A stretch of DNA of 17,879 bases from Pseudomonadota bacterium (GTDB lineage Bacteria; Pseudomonadota; Gammaproteobacteria; Halothiobacillales; Halothiobacillaceae). The DNA lies in assembly GCA_021795795.1 (NCBI GenBank), contig JAJYPA010000118.1, forward strand, positions 1 to 17,879. The letters are read 5' to 3'. Made by a program: the position numbers and the translations under genes. Positions 1 through 10,110 of this stretch are shown in pieces (position 1 is the first letter of the stretch; each line of letters starts with the position of its first letter). The notes under the pieces were generated by a model. That model was not told the DNA's origin and did no database searches. It saw only the letters and a list, made by a program, of their open reading frames with translations.

Positions 1-122
1 CACAGATATTCATGCTGGGTGGTGAAAGCTACCGTCTGAGGCAAAAATTAGGCGGTGGTTCTGGGGTTGGGGTGGGTCAAAATTAATGGCCAAAAGTGGG
101 TCAAATCTGTTGGCCATTGACA
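1..122 (+). mobile_element. Right end of an IS21-family insertion sequence (partial, cut by the window edge)
   Basis: The end of an IstB-like frame (stop at 84-86) is followed by two tandem copies of a repeat of about 23 bases beginning GTGGGTCAAA, at 72-94 and 96-118, which match at about 17 of 23 positions. Multiple GTGGGTCAA/TTGACCCAC terminal repeats just outside istB are the hallmark of IS21-family ends. The family rule that ends finish in CA places the outer boundary at about 121-122. The rest of the element lies left of the window. It is inserted inside the last codons of the CcdA-like gene. The boundary is inferred from the repeats and from the loss of CcdA similarity; no target duplication can be checked from one end. 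Confidence 0.75.
3..86 (+). CDS. istB: IstB-like IS21 transposition helper ATPase, C-terminal end only
   Basis: Only the last 27 codons are in the window (frame 3, TAA at 84-86). They contain GGESYRLRQK, which matches the conserved C-terminal end of IstB helper ATPases, where a G-(E/D)-S-Y-R-L-R-(E/Q)-K segment follows the AAA+ domain. The Walker motifs would lie outside the window. IstB loads the IstA transposase onto target DNA. The following stretch GGGSGVGVGQN runs into the terminal repeats, so the exact C-terminus is poorly conserved. The identification rests on one short motif plus the adjacent IS21-type repeats. Confidence 0.6.
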   Translation, partial: QIFMLGGESYRLRQKLGGGSGVGVGQN

Positions 123-771
123 ACAGGCCGGACAGGATCAGCAAGATCCCGCCGATGACTTCAAAGACCCTGTGGATTTTGCTCAGTCCCGACAGGTTTT
201 TCAGCCAGCCCATGGCTATCGCGCCGAGCAGGATCGGAATCGCCCGCCCCAAGGCAAATGCCAGCAACAGCGCAATACCGAAACTGGGAGAGCCAATGCT
301 TGTGGCAACACCGAGCAGTACCAGCAGCGCCGGCGTACAAAACGGGCAGATCGCCACCGAGAACGGCACGCCCAATAAAAATGCGCCCCACGCACCCGTC
401 ACCGGTTTGGCGCGGAACTGCAATACAGGCAACGGCAGGCGCAACCATCCCAGCCAGATCAAGCCCAGCACGATCAACAACGGGCTGAGCACCAAGCCCC
501 ATGCACGTCCAAGCAGGTGTTGAATCCAGCCGCCGCCCAGACTGGCGACCAATCCCAAGACTACATGGATCAGGATCATGCCCAGAACGAAGAAGCCGCC
601 GTAGAGCACTGCTTGGCGCTGGGTACGTGATGCCGTCACGTAGGCAAGCGAAACAGGAATCGCGGCCAGCGCGACGGGATTGAAGCTGAACACAAAGCCT
701 GTCGCCATCCCCACCCATAGCGCGCCGAATCCGACCAGAGATACCGCCTGCCGCAATGTTTCGGCATCCAT
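10..771 (-). CDS. CcdA-like (cytochrome c biogenesis transmembrane region) protein, 3' end rewritten by the IS21 element
   Basis: A 253-residue polytopic membrane protein of the CcdA/DsbD transmembrane family, with about six hydrophobic segments between residues 10 and 216. CcdA proteins carry electrons from cytoplasmic thioredoxin across the membrane. This one is unusual. The first-helix cysteine of the canonical SPC motif is absent (residues 30-35 read FNPVAL), while the fourth segment holds CPFC (142-145). The start is ATG at 771, overlapping the TAA of the thioredoxin-like gene by one base (TAATG), so translation is coupled. Native sequence runs to about Leu216-Leu217; the remaining roughly 36 residues are encoded by the IS21 end. 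The loss falls in the last membrane segment or tail, so the protein may still fold. An electron carrier or a soft-metal transporter partner are both possible. Confidence 0.75.
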   Translation of the reverse strand: MDAETLRQAVSLVGFGALWVGMATGFVFSFNPVALAAIPVSLAYVTASRTQRQAVLYGGFFVLGMILIHVVLGLVASLGGGWIQHLLGRAWGLVLSPLLIVLGLIWLGWLRLPLPVLQFRAKPVTGAWGAFLLGVPFSVAICPFCTPALLVLLGVATSIGSPSFGIALLLAFALGRAIPILLGAIAMGWLKNLSGLSKIHRVFEVIGGILLILSGLLSMANRFDPLLAINFDPPQPQNHRLIFASDGSFHHPA

Positions 772-1037
772 TAGCGCGGCTCCAAACGCAGCAACACAGC
801 CCGGAATTGTTCCGGTGTCGGCAGTGAGGGGAATGTCAACTCGCCGTTCACCGCGATGGCCGGCATGTTCAGTACGCCCAGCGATACCACATAGTCGAGT
901 TCTTCGAGCACATTGACTTTGCGCCAGACCAAGCGGCCCTCGTCGAGCACGGATGCCGCAACAGCGTGGAGTTCGTCCTGTACGCTTGAGCACTTCTTGC
1001 ACCCCGGAGCGGAAATGACTTCTATTTTGATTTTCAT
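771..1037 (-). CDS. Small thioredoxin-fold protein (CKKC)
   Basis: An 88-residue cytoplasmic protein of the compact thioredoxin/glutaredoxin-like type. It has an N-terminal beta strand (KIKIEVIS), a CxxC at residues 13-16 (CKKC) and a cis-proline segment NMPAIAVNG with Pro59. There is no signal peptide or membrane segment. Such proteins exchange thiols/disulfides or bind a soft metal ion at the CxxC. The start is ATG at 1037, which overlaps the TGA of the upstream MerR-family gene by one base (TGATG); an in-frame TTG one codon earlier is less likely. It sits between a metal-sensing regulator and a CcdA-like membrane protein, so it probably exchanges electrons or metal with that protein. The substrate cannot be told from sequence. 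Confidence 0.8.
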   Translation of the reverse strand: MKIKIEVISAPGCKKCSSVQDELHAVAASVLDEGRLVWRKVNVLEELDYVVSLGVLNMPAIAVNGELTFPSLPTPEQFRAVLLRLEPR

Positions 1038-1450
1038 CAAGACACCTCTTGCATGCTGTTCTCCAGTGCAGCAAGGATGGAGCAGTCGTCGGTCGCTTGT
1101 TCGCCGCCTTCGCAGCTCTGGATCAAATCATCGAGAGCGCACGACATGACTCGTAGCGCCTTTAGTTTGTGCTCGATCCTCAGCTTCTTCTCGATGGCCA
1201 GGCTGCGCACGTCTTCGCAACAGGCGCTTTCCGTATGCTTCAGCGTCAGCAACTCCTGAATGTCCGACAACGTGAATCCACATCGTTGGGCATGTTTGAT
1301 GAAGCGGATGCGGCGCACGGCTTCTTCGTTGTATAGCCGGTAGCCCGCGGCAGTTCTCGATGCCGGCGTGATCAGGCGTTCTTTTTCGTAGTAGCGCAGC
1401 GTGTCGGCGCTGACATCCGCCAGAGCGGCTACTTTGCCTATGGTGTACAT
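1037..1450 (-). CDS. MerR-family metal-responsive transcriptional regulator (ZntR/PbrR/CadR-like)
   Basis: A 137-residue regulator. It has an N-terminal winged helix-turn-helix ([20 protein letters not shown]), a dimerisation helix and a cysteine-bearing C-terminal metal loop. Cysteines are at 57, 77, 78, 104, 113 and 123. The 78-113-123 spacing (35 and 10) matches ZntR (79-114-124) better than MerR (82-117-126), so Zn/Cd/Pb or another soft metal is likely, though Hg is not excluded. ATG at 1450 is chosen because it aligns with the family start and has GGAGG 6 bases upstream; a longer frame to 1495 has no such support. It heads an overlapping operon with the thioredoxin-like and CcdA-like genes and lies behind a MerR-type promoter at 1475-1506, suggesting autoregulation. 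Confidence 0.88.
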   Translation of the reverse strand: MYTIGKVAALADVSADTLRYYEKERLITPASRTAAGYRLYNEEAVRRIRFIKHAQRCGFTLSDIQELLTLKHTESACCEDVRSLAIEKKLRIEHKLKALRVMSCALDDLIQSCEGGEQATDDCSILAALENSMQEVS

Positions 1451-1474
1451 AATGTCCTCCAAGTCATGGCTCTC

Positions 1475-1506
1475 AATGTAAACCTTGGAGCTCACACGAG
1501 GGTCAA
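1475..1506 (-). promoter_or_regulatory. MerR-type promoter/operator of the second regulator operon
   Basis: On the minus strand, TTGACC (1506-1501) and TTACAT/TACATT (about 1481-1475) are separated by a long 19-20 base spacer, the arrangement that MerR-family activators need. The spacer region holds an imperfect dyad at 1482-1503 (ACCTTGG...CGAGGGT). The predicted start lies about 15-20 bases before the GGAGG of the regulator gene. The half-site ACCTTGGAGC also occurs, as ACTTTGGAGC, in the promoter at 1919-1950. Confidence 0.6.
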
Positions 1507-1537
1507 GCGTTCATTGCCAGAGTTCGGCAGTGGTGAG

Positions 1538-1573
1538 AGTCCCGGCTACGGCCGTCGATCCCGTGCCGGGACT
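1538..1573. terminator. Hairpin between the thioredoxin-fold gene and the second MerR-family operon
   Basis: A perfect 9-base inverted repeat, AGTCCCGGC (1538-1546) and GCCGGGACT (1565-1573), with an 18-base loop that can itself pair in part (TACGGCCG). It begins 7 bases after the stop of the 1581-1844 gene, where a transcription terminator would be expected. There is no run of T on the minus strand, so it may be an attenuator, an RNA 3'-end stabiliser or a weak terminator. Confidence 0.4.
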
Positions 1574-1580
1574 ATTTGAA

Positions 1581-1844
1581 CTAGGCTTGGCCCAGTCCGG
1601 CACTGCGCAGCGCCTGCTCATCAATACCTCCGGCCGCGCAGCATGAGGCAAGCTGGCCGTTGATGGCGACCGCCGGCACCGAGCGAACGCCCAAGTCCCG
1701 TGCACGTTTGACCACGTTGACGTCGCTCATGTCGAGGATCGCGACCTCGCAAGAATCGCAGGACAAGCGATTGACGAGTTTGATGGCATCTTGGCAGACG
1801 GGGCAGCCCGCACTGAAAACTTCTACTTTGCGTTTGGTAGTCAT
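1581..1844 (-). CDS. Cys-rich thioredoxin/glutaredoxin-fold protein (CPVC) downstream of merA
   Basis: An 87-residue soluble protein with the thioredoxin fold pattern: beta strand KVEVFSAG, redox pair CPVC (14-17) and cis-proline segment SVPAVAING (Pro58). It carries two further cysteine pairs, CDSC (29-32) and a vicinal CC (68-69), giving six cysteines in three pairs. That is uncommon for the fold and suggests binding or hand-over of a soft metal such as Hg(II) as well as thiol exchange. The start is ATG at 1844 with GGAG 9 bases upstream. It follows merA by 124 bases and has its own MerR-type promoter (1919-1950), so it can be transcribed with or without the mer operon. Small thioredoxin-like genes next to mer operons are known; the exact role is not. 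Confidence 0.8.
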   Translation of the reverse strand: MTTKRKVEVFSAGCPVCQDAIKLVNRLSCDSCEVAILDMSDVNVVKRARDLGVRSVPAVAINGQLASCCAAGGIDEQALRSAGLGQA

Positions 1845-1918
1845 GGTGTAATCTCCAAGTTAGGTTAAGGATGTGCAAGAACTGCCCCCCGTAAAGGACA
1901 TCACCTCTGCACATCATC

Positions 1919-1950
1919 ACGGTAGTCCCTGTAGCATGCTCCAAAGTCAA
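1919..1950 (-). promoter_or_regulatory. MerR-type promoter/operator upstream of the Cys-rich thioredoxin-fold gene
   Basis: On the minus strand, TTGACT (1950-1945) is followed after about 20 bases by a weak -10 (TACCGT, 1924-1919). A 20-base dyad at 1927-1946 fills the spacer: its halves CTTTGGAGCA and CCCTGTAGCA (each read 5' to 3') agree at 7 of 10 positions. A dyad centred in an overlong spacer is the mark of MerR-family control. The half-site resembles that of the operator at 1475-1506 and not the canonical mer operator. The weak -10 lowers confidence. Confidence 0.5.
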
Positions 1951-1968
1951 GCGGTATTTCGGATGCGG

Positions 1969-3856
<1,888 letters not shown>

Positions 3857-3860
<4 letters not shown>

Positions 3861-4156
3861 TGACGTGTCTCCACGACCTTGGATGGATAGCCGGCGTTCT
3901 TGGTTGTTTCGGTCAGCGCTGCGGCATTTGTCTGGGCATCATCGAAGGTTGCAACGACTATTCGCTTTTCCGGGTTTACATCAATCCTGCCCACCCCTTT
4001 GACTTTGTTCAGCGCCTTCTTGACGGTGATCGGACATACTTCGCAGTCCATCGTCGGAATGGAAAGCGTGACGGTCTTGTTAGCCGCAAAGGCAGGCGAC
4101 ATAGTGAAAGCAATCGTGATTGCCGCGATAACTGATAGTGTTTGAGCGACTTTCAT
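3857..4156 (-). CDS. merP: Periplasmic mercury-binding protein MerP
   Basis: A 99-residue periplasmic protein. Residues 1-24 form a Sec signal peptide with likely cleavage after AFA (before ANKTV). The mature part is one heavy-metal-associated domain with MDCEVC (Cys38, Cys41), where common MerPs read MTCAAC, followed by the typical PITVKKAL helix. It binds Hg(II) in the periplasm and passes it to MerT/MerF. ATG at 4156 has GGAG 8 bases upstream. It begins 12 bases after merT ends and overlaps merF by four bases. The Asp in the metal loop is a modest variation. Confidence 0.95.
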
Positions 4157-4168
4157 GCCATTACTCCT

Positions 4169-4519
4169 TCAATAAAATAACGGTGCAAGATAAGGGAAGG
4201 ACAGTGCGACGAGCACCAGCATCGCAACGATCCAGAAAATGACTTTGTAGGCGCGCCTGGTCTGCGGCAACGCACAAATTTCACCTGGCTTGCATTCAGT
4301 CTCTGGCCGATAAATGCGTCGCCAGGCTAAGAACATCGCGATCAGTGCCACTCCGATGAAAATCGGGCGATACGGCTCCAGCACGGTCAGATTGCCAATC
4401 CAGGCTCCGCTAAAACCAAGAGTTATCAACACCAGCGGCCCAAGGCAGCAGGTTGAAGCAAGAATCGCCGCAAGCCCGCCAGCTATCAGCGTGCCACTGA
4501 CATTTTTTGGTTCTGGCAT
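4169..4519 (-). CDS. merT: Mercury transport membrane protein MerT
   Basis: A 116-residue inner-membrane protein with three hydrophobic segments (about residues 12-40, 51-67 and 93-112). The first contains the vicinal pair Cys24-Cys25 ([10 protein letters not shown]), and the cytoplasmic loop holds Cys76 and Cys82. All four cysteines have the numbering known from Tn501-type MerT, and the length is identical to the usual 116. It carries Hg(II) from MerP to MerA. ATG at 4519 has AAAGGA about 7 bases upstream. It is the first gene of the operon, 35 bases after the -10 of the mer promoter. Confidence 0.96.
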   Translation of the reverse strand: MPEPKNVSGTLIAGGLAAILASTCCLGPLVLITLGFSGAWIGNLTVLEPYRPIFIGVALIAMFLAWRRIYRPETECKPGEICALPQTRRAYKVIFWIVAMLVLVALSFPYLAPLFY

Positions 4520-4553
4520 AAATCATCCTTTCGAGGATTTGTGTGATGGTGTA

Positions 4554-4584
4554 ACGTTACCTCTGTACTCAAGTACGGAGTCAA
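4554..4584 (-). promoter_or_regulatory. mer operator/promoter (merT promoter overlapping the merR start)
   Basis: On the minus strand, TTGACT (4584-4579), a 19-base spacer and TAACGT (4559-4554). The spacer holds the dyad at 4561-4580, CTCTGTACTCAAGTACGGAG as read on the plus strand, the classical MerR binding site. The layout is essentially that of Tn501/Tn21: MerR underwinds the over-long spacer when Hg(II) binds. The Shine-Dalgarno GGAG of merR (4577-4580) lies inside the dyad, so bound MerR would also cover its own leader. Confidence 0.93.
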
Positions 4585-4589
4585 GCGAC

Positions 4590-5012
4590 ATGAATAATAA
4601 TCTTGAAAGTTTGACTATCGGCTCCTTTGCCAAGGCTGCTGGTGTCAATGTGGAAACCATACGCTTTTACCAGCGCAAAAATCTGCTCCCCGAGCCGAAC
4701 AAGGCATACGGCAATATTCGCCGGTATGGGGAGTCAGATGTCGCACGGGTGCAATTCATAAAGTCGGCTCAAATGCTCGGTTTTAGCCTGAATGAAATTG
4801 CCGAATTGCTCAAATTGGAGGATGGAACACGCTGCACAGAAGCAAGCAAACTGGCCGAGCGCAAGCTTGGCGACATACGTGCAAAGCTGGCTGTCCTGTT
4901 GCGCATGGAGACCGTACTAACGCAGCTTGTAGCTGCATGCCATACAAAGAAAGGCAACGTCTCGTGCCCTCTAATTGCCGCACTCCAAGAGCACAAAGGA
5001 GTCGCAACATAA
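4590..5012 (+). CDS. merR: Mercury-responsive regulator MerR
   Basis: A 140-residue dimeric activator/repressor of the mer operon, transcribed divergently from merT. Residues 8-32 form the helix-turn-helix ([20 protein letters not shown]), and Cys82, Cys117 and Cys126 sit at exactly the canonical Hg(II)-binding positions. ATG at 4590 is preceded by GGAG (4577-4580) and starts 6 bases beyond the -35 box of the merT promoter; the open frame extends much further upstream but that part is antisense to merT. Length is close to the usual 144. It should repress its own promoter and switch merTPFA on with mercury. Confidence 0.95.
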   Translation: MNNNLESLTIGSFAKAAGVNVETIRFYQRKNLLPEPNKAYGNIRRYGESDVARVQFIKSAQMLGFSLNEIAELLKLEDGTRCTEASKLAERKLGDIRAKLAVLLRMETVLTQLVAACHTKKGNVSCPLIAALQEHKGVAT

Positions 5013-5204
5013 ACTGCAAGAGAGGGCTTATCCGTTTAACGGCTCAATTGTTGTCAGATGAACCGGTGAAGGAATGGGGTATTCCAGCCCACAAAATGGA
5101 GGTCGGCGACACCTGCATTTACTCGATCCTAAATGCTGTCGATATCTGCTGCGACAGAAAGCTGGATCAGGTTCACTTACATTATGAGTGATACCCAAGA
5201 TGAA

Positions 5205-5444
5205 TCACTTTCCCAAGTCGCGCTTCTTCTGTTCGAATTCCTCGCGCCCGATCTCGCCGCGCGCATAGCGTTCATTGAGCAGATCAAGTGCGGACTTTTC
5301 CCGTCCGCCCTTACCGCAATCGCCAGAACTACGAGAGCATCTCACCAGCATCACGATGCCGACAATCAGCAGTCCCCAGAACAGTAGCATACCCAGCCCC
5401 ATGCCGCCCCAACCCCAGCCGTAATCACTCATATGTCCCCACAT
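5205..5444 (-). CDS. Small membrane protein with C-terminal SHOCT domain
   Basis: A 79-residue protein. It starts with a Gly/Trp-rich segment (YGWGWGGMGLGM), has one transmembrane helix (about residues 17-34) and ends with a SHOCT-type motif of about 28 residues (ALDLLNERYARGEIGREEFEQ). SHOCT domains are short C-terminal or central modules, probably for oligomerisation. ATG at 5444 follows a GGAAAGGGG stretch; Met5 is an alternative. It lies 30 bases downstream of the copper ATPase gene on the same strand and is probably co-transcribed. Small SHOCT proteins next to copper ATPase genes are frequent, but a defined function is not known to me. Confidence 0.8.
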   Translation of the reverse strand: MWGHMSDYGWGWGGMGLGMLLFWGLLIVGIVMLVRCSRSSGDCGKGGREKSALDLLNERYARGEIGREEFEQKKRDLGK

Positions 5445-5474
5445 CGTTTACCCCTTTCCAAACCGCAACGCGGC

Positions 5475-7877
<2,403 letters not shown>

Positions 7878-7950
7878 GGCGTTTACCTCTTCATCTTCAG
7901 TAAACAATGCCGTTTATGCTATACGAAAAATGCCGAATAAGCCCAATCAA

Positions 7951-8002
7951 GAAAATCATGGTTCCCGTTTTGGTTTAGGAATATCACACTGACATGATTT
8001 TC
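7951..8002. repeat. Perfect 10-base inverted repeat upstream of the copper ATPase gene
   Basis: GAAAATCATG (7951-7960) and CATGATTTTC (7993-8002) are perfect inverted copies separated by 32 bases, 74 bases or more upstream of the ATPase start, in a 216-base intergenic region of low GC. They could be paired operator half-sites or a long-loop hairpin. No clear MerR-type dyad inside a 19-base spacer was found in this region. Confidence 0.4.
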
Positions 8003-8093
8003 CTAGCCTATCTCAAGCAAGACATGGATCAAATCCAATCTTGAAGGAGCCATCAATTTCGCAAAAATTCAGTCATTTTCACATTGAGTATAT

Positions 8094-8834
8094 TTAATCA
8101 ATGAAGCATGCAGTATTCCTATCCACAAGATGAAAATCGGCAAACCCCGCATGCGCCTGCTCGCCTGTGTTGTCGGTATCGGATGCGACGGCAACCTGGA
8201 TCAAACGTGCCTGGGCGGATCCAAATTCGGCAATCACATCCTGCAGCACATCATGCCTCGCCTCGACCCACTTCCCCGCGTTTGCCGCACCTGATTCAGC
8301 CACAATCATGCGCGTGCGATCGGTGTAGGCATTGGGCTTGCGTGTGCCGACCGGATAACGGTTGTCCCAGACATAGTTGAGTGCGGCATCCGGCACCGCA
8401 TCACCCCAGATCTCACGCGCCAGTGCAAGCTTGCTGCGCAACATCCAGCCGATCTCGGAAGGCGGCAAGACGAACGACACATACACGCGGGCGGCGTAGT
8501 CATCGCCCGCCTTGGTCGCCATGTCGGCCTTGACCAGCGGCGCATCGATGCGCCAGCGCCAGCACAGAACAGGGGTCCGGTTGAGATCAACCTCTACAGG
8601 TCGCGCCAATAATGCCATGCTGTGTTCCGCGGTCGCCTCGATGCCCAGCACACCATCCCAGCGGGCAACCCGGTAGCGGGTAGGCGCCACTTTCTTACTG
8701 AGCTGCACGATCTGCCACGGTGCGGGAACGACTGCCGACGGTTCCTTGAAACTGTCGAGGGACGCCAAGTCACCCGCCTGTACGACGCATGAACCGGCAC
8801 AAAAAGCCAAACCTGCGACACTACGCAACAACAT
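8094..8834 (-). CDS. Secreted DUF3047-domain protein
   Basis: A 246-residue protein with an N-terminal signal peptide (about residues 1-20, cleavage likely after VQA). The body matches the DUF3047 pattern: paired Trp in LCWRWRID, DDYAARVYVSF, the central ALNYVWDNRYPVGT, a VAESG segment and a C-terminal ASDTDNTGE motif. The family is found in periplasmic proteins of proteobacteria with no assigned reaction; the Trp/Asp-rich core would suit carbohydrate binding but that is speculation. ATG at 8834 is chosen because GGAG lies 6 bases upstream; a GTG 18 bases earlier is possible. It overlaps the end of the upstream glycosyltransferase gene by 14 bases and is the last gene of the arsS operon. Confidence 0.8.
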   Translation of the reverse strand: MLLRSVAGLAFCAGSCVVQAGDLASLDSFKEPSAVVPAPWQIVQLSKKVAPTRYRVARWDGVLGIEATAEHSMALLARPVEVDLNRTPVLCWRWRIDAPLVKADMATKAGDDYAARVYVSFVLPPSEIGWMLRSKLALAREIWGDAVPDAALNYVWDNRYPVGTRKPNAYTDRTRMIVAESGAANAGKWVEARHDVLQDVIAEFGSAQARLIQVAVASDTDNTGEQAHAGFADFHLVDRNTACFID

Positions 8835-9441
8835 ATGATCTCCATTTTTCACCGATGTATTTCAAGTCTTGCGGCTCATCGACATCGTGCAGCATCTGAC
8901 CGACGTGTACCGACCAACCGAGCTGCCCGAGGCGCGCGATCGTGGTACCTGCAACAGCATCGGTACTCCACGGCATGTTGCCAAACAGGAATGGGCTGAA
9001 TTGTCTGATTCCCAGCAAGGCATAACCGCCGTCGACCGTGCAATGAATGATCGCATCACGATCATGCAAGACAAGCCACGCTTCACGTAGCAGATCAGCT
9101 GACATCTCTACGCAATCTGTCCCGACCAACAAGACGGCTTCGCCCTTATTTAGCGCTCTGGCCGCAGCGCGAGCCATCCGTGCACCTAGGTCGCCTTCAC
9201 CCTGGTCTGAAATCTCGATACCTGCCGGCAATTCAATATCGCTCCAGGCAGCATCGACGGTCGGGGTGACGCACAACTCGACTACGCCGACATTTGCGGC
9301 AAGGGCCTCATTCACCGTATGCACAAGCATTCGCTGCGCGAGCTCTGCCGCTCCTTCTGCCCCAAGCGCCGGGATCAGGCGTGTCTTGGCCAATCCGGGC
9401 CTGGGTGCTTTGGCAAATATGATGATGCGAGCGGATTTCAT
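8821..9441 (-). CDS. TIGR04282-type arsenosugar biosynthesis glycosyltransferase (DUF2064)
   Basis: A 206-residue cytoplasmic protein with the nucleotide-sugar transferase fold. The N-terminal signature FAKAPRPGLAKTRL (9-22) resembles nucleotidyltransferase loops. VGTDCVEMSADLL provides the central Asp-containing motif, and GGYALLGIR and a C-terminal HDVDEPQDL complete the family pattern. ATG at 9441 is supported by a four-base overlap (ATGA) with the upstream TIGR04283-type gene and by the family start; the longer frame to 9567 is antisense-like and rejected. The arsenosugar name comes from conserved co-occurrence with arsS; the actual sugar donor and acceptor are unproven. Confidence 0.85.
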   Translation of the reverse strand: MKSARIIIFAKAPRPGLAKTRLIPALGAEGAAELAQRMLVHTVNEALAANVGVVELCVTPTVDAAWSDIELPAGIEISDQGEGDLGARMARAAARALNKGEAVLLVGTDCVEMSADLLREAWLVLHDRDAIIHCTVDGGYALLGIRQFSPFLFGNMPWSTDAVAGTTIARLGQLGWSVHVGQMLHDVDEPQDLKYIGEKWRSYVVA

Positions 9442-10109
9442 CGATATAACCTCGCCAATGCCGCCGCATCGGCACCGCGCCAATATTCCCAGCGCAAACG
9501 CCACATCAGGAAAATCGTGCGCCAGACGCCACGCGTCTCCCAGCGCCTTCCGGAAGTGCTCGCACAATGGGTGATGCAGGCTGGACGCGAAAAACTCAAC
9601 AGCCGCTTACACAGATCCACATCCTCCATCAGTGGCTGATCGGAATAACCACGCAGTCGTTCGAACACGATACGCCGCACGAATATCGCCTGATCTCCGG
9701 TGGCGATCCCGGTCAATCGCGAGCGCCAGTTCATCAGCGTTCCAACCACACGCAACATGAACGGCTTTCCCGTGATGCACACGTCGAATCTTCCCCAGCT
9801 TTTGGCACCTGCCAGCGACTGCGTGATATGTTGTATCGCACCCTCGGGCAAGCGTGTATCGGCGTGCAGGAACAACAGCACCTTGCCGTTGGCCCGCGCG
9901 GCACCGGCGTTCATCTGGCGCGCCCTGCCGCGCGCTGACTTTACCACGGTGAAACCGGCCACCTCGGCAAGCATGGCCGAACTGTCGGCACTTCCGCCAT
10001 CGGCAAAGATGATCTCGCAACCGGCACGCCGAAAAGGCAGCAAGTGCGCAAACAGTTCCGGCAACTGAGTGGCTTCATTCAGTACGGGTACGATGATGGA
10101 TAGTTCCAT
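9438..10109 (-). CDS. TIGR04283-type family 2 glycosyltransferase of arsenosugar clusters
   Basis: A 223-residue GT-A fold glycosyltransferase. It has the N-terminal strand SIIVPVLNEA, nucleotide-binding FADGGSADSS (35-44), RARQMNAGA, the metal-site-like FLHADTRLP and the acceptor-region GDQAIFVRR and MEDVDLCKRL. The family end SGRRWETRGVWRTI is also present. ATG at 10109 lies one base after the stop of the flavoprotein gene (TGACATG). The 3' end overlaps the next glycosyltransferase gene by four bases. Two adjacent glycosyltransferases of these types beside arsS is the standard layout of this cluster. Substrates are not shown by the sequence. Confidence 0.87.
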   Translation of the reverse strand: MELSIIVPVLNEATQLPELFAHLLPFRRAGCEIIFADGGSADSSAMLAEVAGFTVVKSARGRARQMNAGAARANGKVLLFLHADTRLPEGAIQHITQSLAGAKSWGRFDVCITGKPFMLRVVGTLMNWRSRLTGIATGDQAIFVRRIVFERLRGYSDQPLMEDVDLCKRLLSFSRPACITHCASTSGRRWETRGVWRTIFLMWRLRWEYWRGADAAALARLYR

Positions 10110-10110
10110 G

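Noticed and set aside
1451..1495. N-terminal extension of the second MerR-family regulator
   Set aside because: The added residues are not family-like and would cover the promoter region; the internal ATG at 1450 has a strong GGAGG site.
4314..4589. Long N-terminal extension of MerR
   Set aside because: It would be antisense to merT and run through the mer operator; MerR from 4590 has exact canonical length and cysteine numbering.
5013..5204. Short open frames and a weak hairpin (CTGTCG/CGACAG, 5136-5157) between merR and the SHOCT gene
   Set aside because: Stem of only 6 bases, 10-base loop, no T-run, and the frames show no recognisable protein.
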